Source: Allotamlana fucoidanivorans (lineage in GTDB: Bacteria; Bacteroidota; Bacteroidia; Flavobacteriales; Flavobacteriaceae). Taken from it: 64,000 nt of DNA. Position 1 is the first letter of the stretch, and the number at the start of each line of letters is the position of its first letter. Where the stretch lies: contig NZ_VDCS01000005.1 of assembly GCF_006265225.1 (NCBI RefSeq), positions 186,001 through 250,000 of the forward strand. The letters are read 5' to 3'. Both the position numbers and the translations under genes were made by a program. The notes beneath the pieces were generated by a model. It made no database searches and had not been told where the DNA came from. It saw nothing but the letters and a program-made list of their open reading frames with translations. Positions 26,038 to 35,968 of the stretch are shown here, piece by piece.

Positions 26038-27087
26038 ATGTATAGTTATAAATTTTATTTCGCTCTCATTTTCTTTTGTATTTCAGCCGTTTTAAAAGCG
26101 CAAAATCATTCTTATTCTATTCATACTATAGCCTTTTACAACCTTGAAAACCTATTTGACACCATTAATGATCCCAGAAAATTTGATGAATACAGCCCCA
26201 TTATGGAGGTAGAATCAAATCGTTCAAAAATCTATCAAAAGAAAACAAGTAATATGGCTAAAGTGATTTCTGATATTGGCTTTGAGCTTACTAAAAATAG
26301 CCCGAGCATTATTGGTGTTTGCGAAATTGAAAACAAAGATGTTTTAATTGATTTAATTTCAAATGATTTTCTGAAGGATAAAAACTATGGGATTATACAT
26401 TTTGATTCTCCAGATGCCAGAGGTATTGATGTAGCTTTATTATATAAAAAACATATTTTCACACCAACACATTCTAGTCATCATACCCTTAAGCTTTATG
26501 ATGATGAGCAAGAGCCAATTTATACTAGAGATCAATTATTAGTGAGTGGTCAATTAGATGGTGACAAGATACATCTTTTAGTGAATCATTGGCCATCGAG
26601 ACGTGGTGGAGAAACTAAAAGCCAACCAAGGCGTATATCGGCCGCTAAACTAACTCGACACCTTACGGATTCGCTTCAAAGTATTGATCCTTATGCTAAA
26701 GTGATTATTATGGGCGATTTCAATGACAACCCCAATAACAAAAGCATAAAAAACATACTCAATGCAAAAAAGAATCGCAACAATCTAAAAATAAGACATC
26801 TATACAATCCATTTTATAAACTTTATACTATCGGACTAGGCACTACCGCCTACAGAGATGCTTGGAGCCTGTTTGACCAAATTATGATAAGCAAACCCTT
26901 ACTTGAAAAAGATTTTAGTTCTTTCCAATACTTCAAATCGGGAATATACAATAAAAACTACCTTATTGACAATCAAGGGCGTTACAAAGGCTATCCATTA
27001 AGAAGTTTTTCTGATAACGGATTTAATAACGGGTACAGTGATCACTTTCCCGTTTACATACATTTGATAAAAAAGGTGAGCGACTAA
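26038..27087 (+). CDS. Secreted endonuclease/exonuclease/phosphatase family protein
   Basis: I take the ATG at 26038; an upstream in-frame TTG at 26026 is less likely. The 349-residue protein begins with a signal peptide (MYSYKFYFALIFFCISAVLKAQ), so it is exported. The EEP catalytic motifs follow: AFYNLENLFDTI, GVCEIENKD, RGIDVALLYK, VNHWPSRRGGETKSQPRR, IMGDFNDNP and YSDHFPVYIHL. It is a paralogue of the protein at 20063 but carries an export signal. Its gene is divergent from the TonB receptor gene with overlapping candidate promoters, which fits co-control of a nuclease and an uptake receptor. Substrate specificity is unknown. Confidence 0.9.
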   Translation: MYSYKFYFALIFFCISAVLKAQNHSYSIHTIAFYNLENLFDTINDPRKFDEYSPIMEVESNRSKIYQKKTSNMAKVISDIGFELTKNSPSIIGVCEIENKDVLIDLISNDFLKDKNYGIIHFDSPDARGIDVALLYKKHIFTPTHSSHHTLKLYDDEQEPIYTRDQLLVSGQLDGDKIHLLVNHWPSRRGGETKSQPRRISAAKLTRHLTDSLQSIDPYAKVIIMGDFNDNPNNKSIKNILNAKKNRNNLKIRHLYNPFYKLYTIGLGTTAYRDAWSLFDQIMISKPLLEKDFSSFQYFKSGIYNKNYLIDNQGRYKGYPLRSFSDNGFNNGYSDHFPVYIHLIKKVSD

Positions 27088-27090
27088 TAC

Positions 27091-27531
27091 CTAGCCTAAC
27101 CAAGTATTCCAAGGAATTCTTGATAAAAATAAAACTAAGGCTATAGAATAAAATATAGCTATTGTTTTTAGTTTGGCATTTGAGGTTAGCTTCTTTTTAT
27201 GTTTTGAGTACCCAATAGTAATCAAAGCTACAGCCAGAATATTAATAACAGGATGCTCAACCAAATACAGTCTATTTACAGCATCTTTCATGATACCTCC
27301 CATACCCACTTCGCCAAATAATTGTAATCTTGGTGATACCACATACAACACTAATCCAATAAGTAACTGAATGTGTGAAACGATTAAGGTAAATAACGAT
27401 TTTCTGAAATCATTTGCTTCATATTCTTTATCTGTAAATGTTTTTATAATGGCATTAAACGTTGCAATAATTAAAACGATTAAAACGAAGTAAGCCCAAT
27501 ACGAGTGAAGTGTTTTTACAATGTTATACAT
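27091..27531 (-). CDS. Four-helix membrane protein, cytochrome b-like
   Basis: The start is taken at 27531 (MYNIVKTLHSYWAYFVLIV); a longer reading frame adds 19 residues upstream but lacks support. The 146-residue protein has four hydrophobic segments and histidines near the ends of three of them (TLHSYW near 9, VSHIQLLIG near 52, VEHPVINI near 91). That is why similar proteins are often labelled cytochrome b in flavobacterial genomes. I see no proof of haem binding. It lies between the nuclease gene (convergent, 3 bases apart) and the terminator of the endonuclease I gene. Confidence 0.7.
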   Translation of the reverse strand: MYNIVKTLHSYWAYFVLIVLIIATFNAIIKTFTDKEYEANDFRKSLFTLIVSHIQLLIGLVLYVVSPRLQLFGEVGMGGIMKDAVNRLYLVEHPVINILAVALITIGYSKHKKKLTSNAKLKTIAIFYSIALVLFLSRIPWNTWLG

Positions 27532-27575
27532 GAAGCATCTTTTTTTATTCTTGACAAATGTAATAATTAAAAAGA

Positions 27576-27605
27576 TAAAAAAAGCCACCTTAAAAAAAAG
27601 CGGCT
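27576..27605 (-). terminator. Intrinsic terminator after the endonuclease I gene
   Basis: On the minus strand a six-bp stem (AGCCGC with GTGGCT, one G-T) and 11-base loop run into seven T. It is 22 bases past the stop. Confidence 0.65.
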
Positions 27606-27627
27606 GTTATGTTTTGTTATCCTAAGA

Positions 27628-28980
27628 TTATTTCCACGTATTTTCAGCTGTATTGCCGCCCCAAATTAATGTTGCTAAATAAGGGTTATCAATAAATGGG
27701 TTTCTATTACCTTGCGCACCAAAAATAACTTGATTACGTTGCTTTTCAAAGTCAGATACAGGGTCTTCAACATTCCATTTTAAGAATAATTCAAGCGTTC
27801 CAACTTTTACAAACGTTTCACCATATCTGATATTCAAATACATAACCATTCTTGCTACGTCACCTTTCCATTCGTCTCCAGGATACCAGGAAACCTCACC
27901 AATTTTTTGATTGTTCCCAGAGCCATCTACATAGGGATAATTACTTCGCTCTTCATTTACATTAGCATCACAAGATCTTAAATGATGTAAATCTGTTACC
28001 GCATCATTGGCAGATAATCTTGATTGTGGGTATATATGTTCTGTATTGAATGTTTGCGGGCTATAAGCATTTGTACCAGAAGTATATTCTTTCCAATACC
28101 TACTTTCACCTGTATACATCAAGATAACATTATCATCATTATTTAAATCTTTGTCGGCATCATACAAATAATTATGGCGCTCTCCGTAAGACAAAATGGT
28201 GGTATGCTTATTTTTTGTAAGGGCTTCTAATTCCTCAAACATTAAATCTGCATCCTCAGAAAAAATAACACCACTATAATAATCAGACACCTCGGCAGCA
28301 ATATTAAAACTTAGTCCTGTAACCACCGTAACATGTACCGTAGCGGTATCACAGGACGGATTTGGGGTGTCATTATCACAAATAGTATAGGTAAAGGTAT
28401 CTGAACCTGTAAATCCAGACTTAGCTGTATAGCTTATAGTTCCATCAGCATTACGCACAACGGTTCCTTGTGAAGAAGTTCCATCAACTTCTGATAACAT
28501 GGCACCATCCATTAAATTGTCGTTATCCAATAGGATAGTAAGCACTTTGGTGCTATTTTCAAGCACTTTTACAGTATCATCTTCGGCTAAAGGGCTACCT
28601 GCATCTGTAACGGTGATAGTCACTGTTGCTGTTGAACAATCGGGTTTTTCGTCCCTATCACAAATGGTATACGTAAATGTATCTTCTCCTACAAAATTAG
28701 CTGGCGGCGTATACGTATAGGTATTATCTCTGTTGTCAGTGATTGTACCGCCCTGGGTTGTTGTTATATCAAAGCTTGTAATCCGGGCGTTATCCAATAC
28801 GGTATCATTTGAAAGTAAGTCGCCTATAACGACTACATCATTTTCTGTAGTGTTTGCTGTATCATCCACAGCAATAGGTACACCATTTGGATCAGGTTCT
28901 GGTTTGGGAACTGAATCATTTCCTTCTGAACTACACCCTAGAATAAAAATTAAACTAAATAAACCTAAAAAGTACTTCAT
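27628..28980 (-). CDS. Lipoprotein endonuclease I with two Ig/cadherin-like domains
   Basis: The 450-residue protein carries a lipoprotein signal (FLGLFSLIFILGCSSEG, Cys16). Two tandem Ig/cadherin-like modules follow (about residues 35-127 and 132-220), each with a TFTYTIC strand and a pair of cysteines. The C-terminal half (about 225-450) is an endonuclease I/NucM domain. Its motif QTFNTEHIYPQSR, then DLHHLRSCDANVNEERSNY and NRNPFIDNP, are the family's active-site and metal-binding blocks. Such enzymes cut DNA and RNA non-specifically; here it should sit on the cell surface. It lies downstream of the interrupted TonB receptor and repeat lipoprotein genes, across a terminator. No promoter of its own is evident in the 70-base gap. 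Confidence 0.92.
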   Translation of the reverse strand: MKYFLGLFSLIFILGCSSEGNDSVPKPEPDPNGVPIAVDDTANTTENDVVVIGDLLSNDTVLDNARITSFDITTTQGGTITDNRDNTYTYTPPANFVGEDTFTYTICDRDEKPDCSTATVTITVTDAGSPLAEDDTVKVLENSTKVLTILLDNDNLMDGAMLSEVDGTSSQGTVVRNADGTISYTAKSGFTGSDTFTYTICDNDTPNPSCDTATVHVTVVTGLSFNIAAEVSDYYSGVIFSEDADLMFEELEALTKNKHTTILSYGERHNYLYDADKDLNNDDNVILMYTGESRYWKEYTSGTNAYSPQTFNTEHIYPQSRLSANDAVTDLHHLRSCDANVNEERSNYPYVDGSGNNQKIGEVSWYPGDEWKGDVARMVMYLNIRYGETFVKVGTLELFLKWNVEDPVSDFEKQRNQVIFGAQGNRNPFIDNPYLATLIWGGNTAENTWK

Positions 28981-29001
28981 TTAATAAATTTATTGAAATT
29001 T

Positions 29002-29030
29002 AAAAAACCACCTCTTATCAAGGTGGTTTT
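29002..29030 (-). terminator. Intrinsic terminator after the repeat lipoprotein gene
   Basis: A perfect 10-bp stem (AAAACCACCT with AGGTGGTTTT) has a 7-base loop and a T-tract on the minus strand. Confidence 0.8.
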
Positions 29031-29050
29031 AAATATGCTGAACACTTTTT

Positions 29051-30223
29051 TTATTTATTTACCTTCCAAACTAATTCTCCTGAATCATTTTTTGCTTTAA
29101 TTAAACTCATGCTCTCGGTACCTGTCGCACCAGTATAAACAACATAAGTTAAAACATATTTTTGACCTTCCTCAGCTTCAGGTTGTTTTTTGTTTAACAA
29201 AGCAGAAAATGCTTCTAGTAACATATCATCATTCCAGTAATTACTACTACTCGATCTTCTATCAAAGCTTCCAAAAAACCCTACATTATCTGCTGGTCCC
29301 GGATATTTATCAATAAAAGTACTTGAAATAAAAGATATATCTTCATCAACCAGAGTATATTTTATGGTATTATCTGGTACCCAAGCATCCTGTTCGCCAT
29401 CGTATCCAAATTGTAATACCTGATTGATAACATCATTATATTCAGACCAATTTTCACCATCATAAATAAAATACTTCACATAACTATACGTGGTACTGTC
29501 ATCCGTTCTACCATCTTCATCTAGGTCATCTACATCTGTAGTATATAGTTTGTACATCGTACCCACTATATCTCCTGCTTCATAACCATCAAATTTTAAC
29601 TTATCTTTTAAAATAATAGCCGTTTTTAAAGTAGCTTCATCCTCATTTGAAAAGTTTGGAAAACGCTCTCCCATTAGGGTATACTCATCGTCAGAAAAGC
29701 TAATCATTTCCTCCCAAGTATCATTAATAAATAAGTATCCTGTATTTAATGTATTTGTACTTCCATTATAAAAATCATACGTTAAAGACACTAAAACTCT
29801 ATCCTCTGGATTAGGGTATTTATATTCTAAGAACTCTATAATTTCTGACTCTCTATCAAAATTCCCAAAAGTATGACCAAGAGCAGCATAATCTTCATTA
29901 GAGACTGTATATCTAATTAAACTTCTCTCTTCTCTTTTAGGTGAATATAAAGCATAGGTAATGAATGCACTTGATCCGTCTTTTAAAGCAGGATATTTGT
30001 CTTCTAGAAGAATTGGAATTAACTCTTTAGCTTCATCTTCAGAACCAAAATTTGGAAATCGTAGTTCTAATTCTTCGGTATAATCTTCTTCAGTTAAAGT
30101 ATACGCAACATCACCAGAAATAGGCTTTGCATTTAAAGCAATTTCATCATAAATATCTTGATTTGGATTACATCCAACAAGAATGAACCCAATAATCATA
30201 ACATAATTAAATAAATTTTTCAT
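29051..30223 (-). CDS. Lipoprotein made of four imperfect repeats, function unknown
   Basis: I do not recognise a named family. The 390-residue protein has a lipoprotein signal (YVMIIGFILVGC, Cys18). The rest is built of four related units at about residues 41-93, 105-152, 175-227 and 289-363. Each has a YTL/YTV-x-x-E/DDY opening, a hydrophobic F-P/G-NF (or F-GSF) turn, a helix with acidic residues and LxxKYP-like text, and a closing beta strand ending in YxLY or YxFY. A calcium-like acidic loop TTDVDDLDEDGRTDD follows unit three. It starts 11 bases after the TonB receptor frame ends, so it is that receptor's partner lipoprotein by position. A nonsense codon in the receptor could reduce its expression by polarity. 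Confidence 0.82.
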   Translation of the reverse strand: MKNLFNYVMIIGFILVGCNPNQDIYDEIALNAKPISGDVAYTLTEEDYTEELELRFPNFGSEDEAKELIPILLEDKYPALKDGSSAFITYALYSPKREERSLIRYTVSNEDYAALGHTFGNFDRESEIIEFLEYKYPNPEDRVLVSLTYDFYNGSTNTLNTGYLFINDTWEEMISFSDDEYTLMGERFPNFSNEDEATLKTAIILKDKLKFDGYEAGDIVGTMYKLYTTDVDDLDEDGRTDDSTTYSYVKYFIYDGENWSEYNDVINQVLQFGYDGEQDAWVPDNTIKYTLVDEDISFISSTFIDKYPGPADNVGFFGSFDRRSSSSNYWNDDMLLEAFSALLNKKQPEAEEGQKYVLTYVVYTGATGTESMSLIKAKNDSGELVWKVNK

Positions 30224-30234
30224 CTTCTTTTTTT

Positions 30235-32823
30235 TTAAAAATTAAGCCTTGCTCCTACACTAAAGGTTCTTCCAAAACCATAATAAACTCTTGCTACTCT
30301 CGCCGAAGATCCAGGAATATAGTCAGGATCACCAGGATTACCTACTGCTCTGCCATCTTGAGCATCTGAAATATACTCTAAATCGAATAAGTTATTTATT
30401 CTACCAGTAATACTTGCATCAAAAGGTCCAAATTTAAAACCATGAGTAAGCGCTACATCAAAAAGGTTATAATTAGGCATTTTCCATGCGTCTGGCCCTG
30501 GTTCTTGTCGGTCGCTAGGGTCAAATTCCGCATAGATGTCTCCAAAATAATTATAATCTAAATTAATTCTTGTTTTTGGAGCTAGTCTATAATCTAAACC
30601 TAAAGCTGCTGTAGTTTGCGCTGCATCGGCAACATGCAAATCTTTGATATAAATATCTACAACATCAATAAGGTTTTGATCCTCATCAAAAATAGGAACA
30701 CCTAAAACATCTTTATCCCATCTCCAATCACCTAAAGAAGCCATTCCTGTAATATTAAATTTATTGGATACTCGGTATACAAAATCTAACTCGATTCCTT
30801 GATGAATAGCATTTACACCTAAGATATTGGCTGCAGCGCGCGTTCCGTCAGGTTGCTGAAAACTTGCAATCTCTGTTCTATCTTTCCAAAATGTTCTATA
30901 TAAGTTCAAATTAGCCGAAAACTTTTCTCCTCTAAAACCATAACCAATTTCAACACTAGAAATCTTTTGATTAGGAGCATCGGCATTAATGTTATCATTA
31001 CTAAAGTTCAAAAATACAGCATCAAAATTCGGGGCTCTTTCAAAATACCCGAGGTTAGCAAACACATTATGATTTCCACCAAAACGGTAGTTCGCTCCTC
31101 CTTTTACACTATACCCAGCAAAATTATAGCGATCGGTTTTTTGCAGCGGATCTGAATCTAAATAATTAAAGTAATCTATTCGTTGATACGATGTATTTGA
31201 GCCAGCTAAAGATATAAATGCATTAAAATGTTCATTAATGTCATATTCTAGTTGACCAAAAAGTCCTAACCAACCTACTTTACCATCGTTATAATAATTG
31301 ATTTTATCACCCACTCCAGCTGGATTGTTAGGATTGTTTTCGTTACCATTATCTAAAAAATATCGACCTCCTAGTAAATCTGTTACTTCTTGAAAGTGGA
31401 TTCCTTTATAAGATCTAAAATCTAAACCAGCTAAAAGCACTAAGTCATCCGTTAAATCAGTTTTTAAGGTTGACAAAAGCCCATACCAATTATGATCATT
31501 TCTTGACGCCCTCAATATGGTTTCAGAGCCTTCGGCTCCTCTAGCTTCATTTTCAGCCGAGATCAAATCAAAATCTATAGGCCCATATAAGCCAGTTCTG
31601 TAAGGGCTACTACCATCTGCTTCGTTGAAGGTAAATTTATTTACACCTCTCCAGCCTCCGCCACCTCCTGTTCCGAATGAAACATATGCAGATGAAAGCA
31701 ACGAGGTTTTTTCATTAATATTCCAGGTGTGATTTAAGGAAATTTGAGGCTTGTGATAAAAATTATCCTCTTGAAAGGTTACTTGTCCGTTTTTATAACC
31801 CCAATCTGAGTTAAACTTTCTGCCTCGCTCACTATTCTTAAATGTCTCAATTAAATGTCTGTTTTGTCTTTGACCATGTTGTTGCTTTGCTCCAAAAGCA
31901 GAAAAAGATAAACTATGGTTATCATTAATCTCTTTTGAAATATTTATGAAATAAGAAACTCCTGAAAACTGTGTTCCATCCACATAACCATCTCCCTTTG
32001 TACTTGCTGCAGACGCTGTAACCGCAAAACCATTCTTCATTAAACCTGTTGAATAAGTCATACCATATTTCAAATACCCATCATTTGCAATGGTGGTTGC
32101 AACATTTCCTCCTTCTTCTGCATCGGTAGTTTTTGTAACAATATTGATGGTACCCCCAATTGAAGGAACTGCTAATTTAGATGCCCCCAAACCTCTTTGT
32201 ACTTGCATTTGGCTGGTTACATCTCCTAATCCGGCCCAGTTACTCCAGAACACTCGACCATTCTCCATATCATTTACAGGAATACCATTAATCAAAACAG
32301 CCACATTCTCCGAGTTAAAACCTCTAAGGTTAATTCTTCCGTCACCGTACCCTCCACCTTGTTTTGTGGCATACACTCCTGGTGTTGACTTTAAAATCTC
32401 TGGGAACTCTTGAGTTCCAAGTTTCAACTCTATATCGGCTGCTTTAACTGTAGAAACAGCTACAGGCGTTTATCTGTCTACCGCAACAGATGCAATAATT
32501 TGAACTTCTTCAAGACCTACCTGACTTGATTCTAAAACAATGTTTCCTAACGCAACATCTCCTGAAAATGGAATGGTTTCTGAGTTATACCCAATGAAGG
32601 TAATAACAAGTTCTCCTGATGTTTCATTTGTTTTAATTGTAAAGTTTCCGTCAAAATCAGACGTCACCCCGTTTGAAGTTCCTTTTTCAATAATATTAGC
32701 ACCTGGAAGTGGAATATTACTTCCTGCCTCTAAAATTGTACCCGAAACAGTACTTTGTGCCATGGCAACTGCCGAAAACATTAGCACTGCGGTAATTAAA
32801 AGAAAATTAATAGTTTTTTTCAT
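30235..32823 (-). pseudogene. TonB-dependent receptor interrupted by one in-frame TAA
   Basis: The frame codes for 862 positions including one stop. The N-terminal part (32470-32823) has a signal peptide (MKKTINFLLITAVLMFSAVAMAQ) and a carboxypeptidase-like domain ending VQIIASVAVDR. Then comes TAA (32470-32472). The same frame continues without shift as TPVAVSTVKAADIELKLGTQ, followed by the plug (STPGVYATKQGGGYGDGRIN and FNSENVAVLINGIPVNDMEN) and a barrel ending TFSVGARLNF. Between stop and plug everything is intact, so this is a single base change, most simply AAA (Lys) to TAA. The second part has no good start codon (a TTG at 32427 lies inside the plug and has no signal peptide), so the protein cannot reach the membrane. 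A sequencing error is the main alternative. Confidence 0.9.
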
Positions 32824-32849
32824 AATTAATTATTTGAAATTAGTCGCAG

Positions 32850-32857
32850 CAAAAGTA
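32850..32857 (-). promoter_or_regulatory. Candidate -7 element of the interrupted TonB receptor gene
   Basis: On the minus strand TACTTTTG matches TAnnTTTG and lies 27 bases before the ATG. The nearest TTG upstream is 26 bases away, longer than usual. Confidence 0.4.
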
Positions 32858-32917
32858 CATATTATTTGGCATTACATATTAAGCAAACGTTAACAAATTT
32901 AACATGTATCTAAAAGC

Positions 32918-32954
32918 AAAAAGAGCGTAAACATTGAATATTTACGCTCTTTTT
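32918..32954 (-). terminator. Intrinsic terminator after pgi
   Basis: A perfect 14-bp stem (AAAAAGAGCGTAAA with TTTACGCTCTTTTT) has a 9-base loop and ends in T-rich DNA on the minus strand. Confidence 0.85.
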
Positions 32955-33002
32955 ATTAATACAGTATTAATGTAATATCTTTTTAAGGTATTTGATATTT
33001 CA

Positions 33003-34622
33003 TCAAGACATTTTTTTGTAATATCTCAATAAATTAGCTGTTGAAGAATCATGCTGATTTGCAACTTTACCATTAAATTCTTGTAAAATTTTTGTTGCTA
33101 ATTGCTTTCCTAACTCCACTCCAAACTGATCATAACTAAAAATATTCCAAATTATACCCTGTACAAATATTTTATGCTCATACATAGCGATAAGTTTCCC
33201 TAAACTTTCAGGTGTCAGCTTCTTAATAAAAATGGTGTTTGTAGGTTTGTTGCCTTTAAAAACTTTAAATGGAATAATACTTTCTTTCGTCCCTTCTGCA
33301 ACGACTTCAGCTTCGGTTTTTCCGTTTAATAAAGCTTCAGTTTGCGCTAAAAAGTTTGATATTAATTTATCTTGATGATCTTGGTTGCCATGTAATGACT
33401 GGGCAAATCCAATAAAATCAGCTGGAATTAATTTTGTTCCTTGATGAATTAATTGAAAAAAGGCATGTTGTGAATTGGTTCCCGGTTCTCCCCAAATAAT
33501 AGTTCCTGTTTGGTAATCAATAGGATGTCCGTTTCTATCAACACTTTTACCATTGCTCTCCATAATACCTTGCTGCAAATAGGTTGCCAACTGATTCAAA
33601 TATTGTGAGTACGGAATAATGGCTTCACTTTCGGCATTAAAAAAGTTATTATACCACACACTAATTAGAGCGAGTATAACTGGAATATTGGAATTGAAAT
33701 TCGCTGTTTTAAAATGTTCATCCATTTTGTTTGCCCCTTCAAGAAGACTGGCAAAATTAGTGTAGCCAACCGCTAAACTGATGGTTAAACCAACGGCACT
33801 CCATAACGAGAAACGTCCACCAACCCAATCCCACATTGGGAAAATGTTGTTTTCATCGATTCCAAAATCTTTTACTTTCTCAATATTTGTAGATACCGCC
33901 ACAAAATGTTTAGCAATAGCTTCTTGGCTAGCTGATTTTAAAAACCAATCTTTTAGTGTATTAGCATTAGAAAGCGTTTCTTGGGTGGTAAATGTTTTTG
34001 AAACCACTACAAATAAAGTCGTTTCGGGGTTTAATTTTTTTATAACCTCATTAACATGATCACCATCAACATTGCTAACAAAATGTGTAGTTAAATGATT
34101 TTTATAATATTGAAGTGAATCAACCACCATAGCTGGTCCTAAATCTGAACCACCAATACCTATATTGACAACATCTGTAAATGATTTTCCTGTAAACCCT
34201 TTAAGTTCACCATTCACCACCTGATTAGTAAAGGCTTCAATTTTTTCTTTTACCTGATAAACCTCTGGTATGACATTCTCACCATTGACTTTAAATTCGG
34301 CTGATTTTGGAGCTCTTAGTGCCGTATGCAACACCGCTCTACCCTCTGTTTGATTGATAATTTCACCTGAAAACTGACTTGTAATAGCTTCTTTTAGCTT
34401 TATTTCTTCAGCTAACTCCAGAAGGTACTTCAAGGTTTCTTCGGTAATTCTGTTTTTTGAAAAATCTACATAAAAATCGTCCCAAGCCACGGTAAATTTG
34501 TCTGCTCTTGAAGCATCTTGAGCAAATAAATCCTTCATGTGTACATTTTTTACTTCTTTAAAATGTGCTTGTAACTTTTTCCACGCATTAGTTGTTGTAG
34601 GGTTAATAGTTGGTAGTGCCAT
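33003..34622 (-). CDS. pgi: Glucose-6-phosphate isomerase
   Basis: The 539-residue cytoplasmic enzyme interconverts glucose 6-phosphate and fructose 6-phosphate. Visible blocks are [16 protein letters not shown] near residue 150, [13 protein letters not shown] near 210 (sugar-phosphate binding), [12 protein letters not shown] near 268, the signature [15 protein letters not shown] near 344 with the catalytic Glu, and [19 protein letters not shown] near 377 with the catalytic His. Length is typical (about 545-550). It starts 2 bases after the M23 peptidase gene ends, so it belongs to that operon. It ends at a strong terminator. Confidence 0.97.
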   Translation of the reverse strand: MALPTINPTTTNAWKKLQAHFKEVKNVHMKDLFAQDASRADKFTVAWDDFYVDFSKNRITEETLKYLLELAEEIKLKEAITSQFSGEIINQTEGRAVLHTALRAPKSAEFKVNGENVIPEVYQVKEKIEAFTNQVVNGELKGFTGKSFTDVVNIGIGGSDLGPAMVVDSLQYYKNHLTTHFVSNVDGDHVNEVIKKLNPETTLFVVVSKTFTTQETLSNANTLKDWFLKSASQEAIAKHFVAVSTNIEKVKDFGIDENNIFPMWDWVGGRFSLWSAVGLTISLAVGYTNFASLLEGANKMDEHFKTANFNSNIPVILALISVWYNNFFNAESEAIIPYSQYLNQLATYLQQGIMESNGKSVDRNGHPIDYQTGTIIWGEPGTNSQHAFFQLIHQGTKLIPADFIGFAQSLHGNQDHQDKLISNFLAQTEALLNGKTEAEVVAEGTKESIIPFKVFKGNKPTNTIFIKKLTPESLGKLIAMYEHKIFVQGIIWNIFSYDQFGVELGKQLATKILQEFNGKVANQHDSSTANLLRYYKKMS

Positions 34623-34624
34623 GC

Positions 34625-35968
34625 TTAATGGGTATTTTGTGATATTAAATTATTCTGCTCTTCAAGTGCTACTTCTATAGATTCATCTATAACATCTATA
34701 GAATCAAAAGGAATGCTATCTAACTGTTTTTTTATAGGTTGAATGAAATTTAAATATTCTAGTTTTAAAGAATCTGAAATAGGTTTAGCTTCTGGCAATT
34801 TTTGCTTAAACGGGTCTACCTGTCTGCCATTTACCCAAAAACGATAACATACATGAGGGCCTCCTGTATTACCTGTCATACCAACCCAGCCTATCACATC
34901 ACCTTGTTTTACAAACTCTCCCACTTTAACCTTACGCTTTTTCATGTGAAGGTATTGGGTTTCGTAGGTGGCATTATGGCGAATTTTCACATAATTACCA
35001 TTACCGCCTCGGCGTTCAGACTTTGTTACGGTGCCATTTGCTGTAGCCATAATTGGCGTGCCAATAGGTGCCGCAAAATCGGTTCCTTTGTGAGCTCTTA
35101 CCCGATACCCATAAACCGCAATCCTGCGTTTCAAGTTATAACGTGAAGAAATGCGACTAAACTTTACCGGAGCTTTTAAAAAGGCTCTTCGTAAGTTTTT
35201 AGCCTCTTCGTTAAAATAGTCGACAATACCTTTAACTGAATCCGTTTCAAACTCAAACGCATAAAAAGGTTCACTGTTATGTTCAAAAAAGGCTGCTTTT
35301 ATATTATGGATTCCTGTATAAATGGTATCATCTATATATTTATCGGTATAAATAACCTTAAATCGATCTCCTTTTTGAAGGCGTCTAAAATCAATAGTCC
35401 AAGCATAAATTTCATCCGCTAACTTAAATGCCAATCTCGGACTTAAGCCTTTCTCCTCAAGGGTTTCAGAAATACTACTATTTATAATACCTGTAGCCGT
35501 TTTTTCAACATAAGTGATTGGCTTTCTACTGGTATAGGCATGTATAGAATCTTTGAAGTTTATAACCACATATTCCTCAAGATTAGGCTGATAAATAAAA
35601 GATTGTGGTAACTCTAAGGAGTCTTTAGAGCATAAAAGCGTATAGGGTCTCCCTACTTGAAGCCTTCTAATATCAAAGGTATCTTTGGCTCTCTCAGCAA
35701 TATGAAATATTTTAGGGTAACCTACATTATTTCGTTCTAAAATCTCACCAAAACTATCGCCACGTTTTATAGTGTCTCGTTTTACAATATAATCATTTAA
35801 CTTAAAACCAAATTCAAAGGTTTCTTTTGGTTTCTCGGTTACAGCAACAATATCTTCTTTAACGCCTTCTTGTTTTACTTCTTCCTTACAGGCTGCAAAC
35901 AACACAGCCGTTACTAACAGTACTACTATATATTTGTTCCCCACGCTTCTTTTTCTTTCTCTGTCCAT
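34625..35968 (-). CDS. M23-family lipoprotein metallopeptidase
   Basis: I choose the ATG at 35968 because [20 protein letters not shown] leads into a good lipobox (VLFAAC, Cys27). A longer frame to 36022 has no support. The 447-residue protein has two LysM/opacity-like beta regions and, near the C-terminus, the M23 zinc peptidase domain ([16 protein letters not shown] with His and Asp ligands, and [19 protein letters not shown]). The usual HxH reads H-V-C, so the last zinc ligand would be Cys. M23 enzymes cut peptidoglycan cross-bridges during growth or division. The gene overlaps the end of the tryptophan dioxygenase gene by 43 bases and is followed by pgi after 2 bases. Confidence 0.9.
   Translation of the reverse strand: MDRERKRSVGNKYIVVLLVTAVLFAACKEEVKQEGVKEDIVAVTEKPKETFEFGFKLNDYIVKRDTIKRGDSFGEILERNNVGYPKIFHIAERAKDTFDIRRLQVGRPYTLLCSKDSLELPQSFIYQPNLEEYVVINFKDSIHAYTSRKPITYVEKTATGIINSSISETLEEKGLSPRLAFKLADEIYAWTIDFRRLQKGDRFKVIYTDKYIDDTIYTGIHNIKAAFFEHNSEPFYAFEFETDSVKGIVDYFNEEAKNLRRAFLKAPVKFSRISSRYNLKRRIAVYGYRVRAHKGTDFAAPIGTPIMATANGTVTKSERRGGNGNYVKIRHNATYETQYLHMKKRKVKVGEFVKQGDVIGWVGMTGNTGGPHVCYRFWVNGRQVDPFKQKLPEAKPISDSLKLEYLNFIQPIKKQLDSIPFDSIDVIDESIEVALEEQNNLISQNTH

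Noticed and set aside
32470-32472. Recoding of TAA (selenocysteine, pyrrolysine or programmed frameshift) in the TonB receptor
   Set aside because: TAA is not used for either residue, the frame is unchanged after the stop so no shift is needed, and no recoding structure is seen.
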